This document shows positions 62,494 to 64,000 of a DNA stretch of 64,000 nt, piece by piece. Under the pieces are notes generated by a model. That model was not told where the DNA came from, did not search any database, and saw only the letters and a list, made by a program, of their open reading frames with translations. Position 1 is the first letter of the stretch; the number at the start of each line of letters is the position of its first letter. The position numbers and the translations under genes were made by a program. The DNA comes from DASYLJ01 sp964404165 (GTDB taxonomy: Bacteria; Desulfobacterota; Binatia; DP-6). The stretch is taken from positions 1 to 64,000 of the forward strand of contig CAYOIZ010000029.1 of the NCBI GenBank assembly GCA_964404165.1, in the 5' to 3' direction.

Positions 62494-64000
62494 CTCTCCG
62501 CGGCCTCGTGGTCGCGGCCCCGTTGAAGGAAGCACGCAATTCTCGCGGTCTGCCCGGTGATGGCCGCCTCTCCGCGGCCTCGTGGTCGCGGCCCCGTTGA
62601 AGGCGTATCCCGCTCACCCGAACCATCGTCTCGCGTCGACTCTCCGCGGCCTCGTGGTCGCGGCCCCGTTGAAGGTCGCCCGAGCACAGCAAGCGGCGGC
62701 ACGCCGAACGGTCTCTCCGCGGCCTCGTGGTCGCGGCCCCGTTGAAGGCCAGCCAGAGCCGGTTAATGTCCGTCCGTTGGGCGGCTCTCCGCGGCCTCGT
62801 GGTCGCGGCCCCGTTGAAGGTCGCCCGAATCCTTGTCCGTCCACCGCTCCGACGTGCTCTCCGCGGCCTCGTGGTCGCGGCCCCGTTGAAGGAGGACGAG
62901 CACGGGGTCAGTCCCCGTCCGGGTCCTTACCCCTCTCCGCGGCCTCGTGGTCGCGGCCCCGTTGAAGGGCGAACCCCTGCGCCGCCAGCGGCACCGGGGC
63001 AATCCTCTCCGCGGCCTCGTGGTCGCGGCCCCGTTGAAGGGAGGGTAATACCCGCCTGCACCACGTCAGGGAGGGTCTCTCCGCGGCCTCGTGGTCGCGG
63101 CCCCGTTGAAGGGTGAAATGCGCTCAGCAGCTCGTCGTCGAGCTGCAACGCTCTCCGCGGCCTCGTGGTCGCGGCCCCGTTGAAGGAAGATCATGGCCGA
63201 GTACCGCAAGGACCGGCAGGGCGCTCTCCGCGGCCTCGTGGTCGCGGCCCCGTTGAAGGAGCACGATCGCCGCGCCCGCCTCGTACACGGGGTACACCTC
63301 TCCGCGGCCTCGTGGTCGCGGCCCCGTTGAAGGACGATCGTGGCGTCGCCGCCCGGCCACCAGTACCAGACTCTCCGCGGCCTCGTGGTCGCGGCCCCGT
63401 TGAAGGGTCGATGCAGAACACGCCGCCGTTGGCATAGAGCCGGTGGCCTCTCCGCGGCCTCGTGGTCGCGGCCCCGTTGAAGGTGCACCACGGCCCGCAC
63501 ACAGAGAGAGCAAAGATGCAATAACACCGCGCCCTCGTGGTCGCGGCAGCGTTCAAGTGCGTCGTTGAACAGCACATCGGAGAGCAAGCGTGCAACTCTC
63601 CGCGGCCTCGTGGTCGCGGCCCCGTTGAAGGTCGTTCGCCGTCGAGCACGCCTGAATGCGCTTCAACAGCTCTCCGCGGCCTCGTGGTCGCGGCCCCGTT
63701 GAAGGACCGCCGCGCTCATCGAGGCGCTGGACCCGGTGCGCCACTCTCCGCGGCCTCGTGGTCGCGGCCCCGTTGAAGGCCCGCCGTGCAGGTGCCGCCC
63801 GGCTTCCAGGTGAACCCTCTCCGCGGCCTCGTGGTCGCGGCCCCGTTGAAGGAATGTCTCGTAGATCGCCTCGAAGGTGCGGAGGTGCAGCTCTCCGCGG
63901 CCTCGTGGTCGCGGCCCCGTTGAAGGCAGTATCCCCGGTGGAGTACGCTGGCCGACGCACTGGCTCTCCGCGGCCTCGTGGTCGCGGCCCCGTTGAAGGT
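62494..64000 (+). CRISPR. CRISPR array, 36-bp repeat, at least 21 repeats
   Basis: Repeats of 36 bp start CTCTCCGCGG and end CCCCGTTGAAGG. Starts: 62494, 62568, 62640, 62713, 62785, 62857, 62933, 63005, 63077, 63151, 63224, 63298, 63371, 63448, 63523 (degenerate), 63596, 63670, 63744, 63817, 63891, 63964. The 20 complete spacers are 36-41 bp. All other repeats appear identical. Repeat positions 5-12 and 17-24 (CCGCGGCC / GGTCGCGG) form an eight-pair stem, one of them G-U, with a TCGT loop, a suitable Cas6-type substrate for Csb2. The array continues past the window edge. The leader end is on the left, next to cas1. Confidence 0.98.
63523..63558 (+). repeat. degenerate repeat inside the array
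   Basis: In frame with the other repeats (flanking spacers 39 and 37 bp), but with eight substitutions spread over both ends, keeping CCTCGTGGTCGCGGC. The start (AACACCGCGC) and the end (GCGTTCAAGT) have changed, so the stem base and the 3' tag are damaged. Confidence 0.9.

Noticed and set aside
62557..63960. Open frames through the array giving PRPRGRGPVEG or QRGRDHEAAE repeat peptides
   Set aside because: They are translations of the CRISPR repeat, not genes.

Overview
The window is a GC-rich bacterial scaffold piece. A run of ten N (45777-45786) joins two contigs. There is no rRNA gene, so the organism cannot be placed firmly. High GC, secreted collagen-like proteins, a beta-propeller/cytochrome c protein, a type III glutamine synthetase and dense glycan genes suggest an uncultivated deltaproteobacterial-grade lineage (Myxococcota, Desulfobacterota or Binatota). 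That placement is inference only.

Region 1 (1-4.85 kb) is visibly less GC-rich and is an integron gene-cassette array without a visible integrase. Three attC-like sites (1751-1813, 2582-2643, 4780-4845) separate cassettes for a GIY-YIG protein, a uracil-DNA-glycosylase-like protein and a membrane-anchored HerA/DUF87 ATPase. An IS481-type element (443-1733) separates the GIY-YIG gene from its attC.

Region 2 (5-18.6 kb) holds two collagen-like secreted proteins, an 84-bp tandem repeat, a secreted propeller/diheme protein, a DUF429 protein, a lipoprotein, a short UvrA, an SDR/HCCA-isomerase pair, and a TetR gene divergent from a carotenoid oxygenase with a palindromic operator between them.

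Region 3 (18.5-34.3 kb) is a surface-glycan-like region. It contains a five-gene overlapping operon (glycoamylase-like lipoprotein, MalK-type ATPase, two QueC-like PP-loop proteins, polysaccharide pyruvyl transferase), type III glutamine synthetase, and a second cluster with a HemN-like radical SAM enzyme, a glycosyltransferase, a third PP-loop protein fused to a glycosyltransferase-like domain, a methyltransferase and a sugar epimerase.

Region 4 (34.3-45.8 kb) has a PaiB-like protein, a DUF4185-like secreted protein, a MacAB-type export operon, a universal stress protein coupled to a P-type cation ATPase, and a truncated globin. It ends in a frameshift-rich stretch next to the assembly gap.

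Region 5 (45.86-64 kb) is a type I-G (formerly I-U) CRISPR-Cas locus. Leftward genes are csb1 (Cas7), csb2 (Cas5-Cas6), cas3 (HD domain at the C-terminus) and csb3 (Cas8g), followed by a small nuclease-fold-like gene. Rightward genes are cas2 and a cas4-cas1 fusion, leading into a 36-bp-repeat array with at least 21 repeats that runs off the window. Between the effector and adaptation modules sit two overlapping leftward genes resembling the AddA and AddB helicase-nuclease subunits. This is the most interesting feature: a RecBCD/AddAB-type end-processing machine embedded in a CRISPR locus. Conserved motifs shared by the two cas intergenic regions suggest co-regulation.
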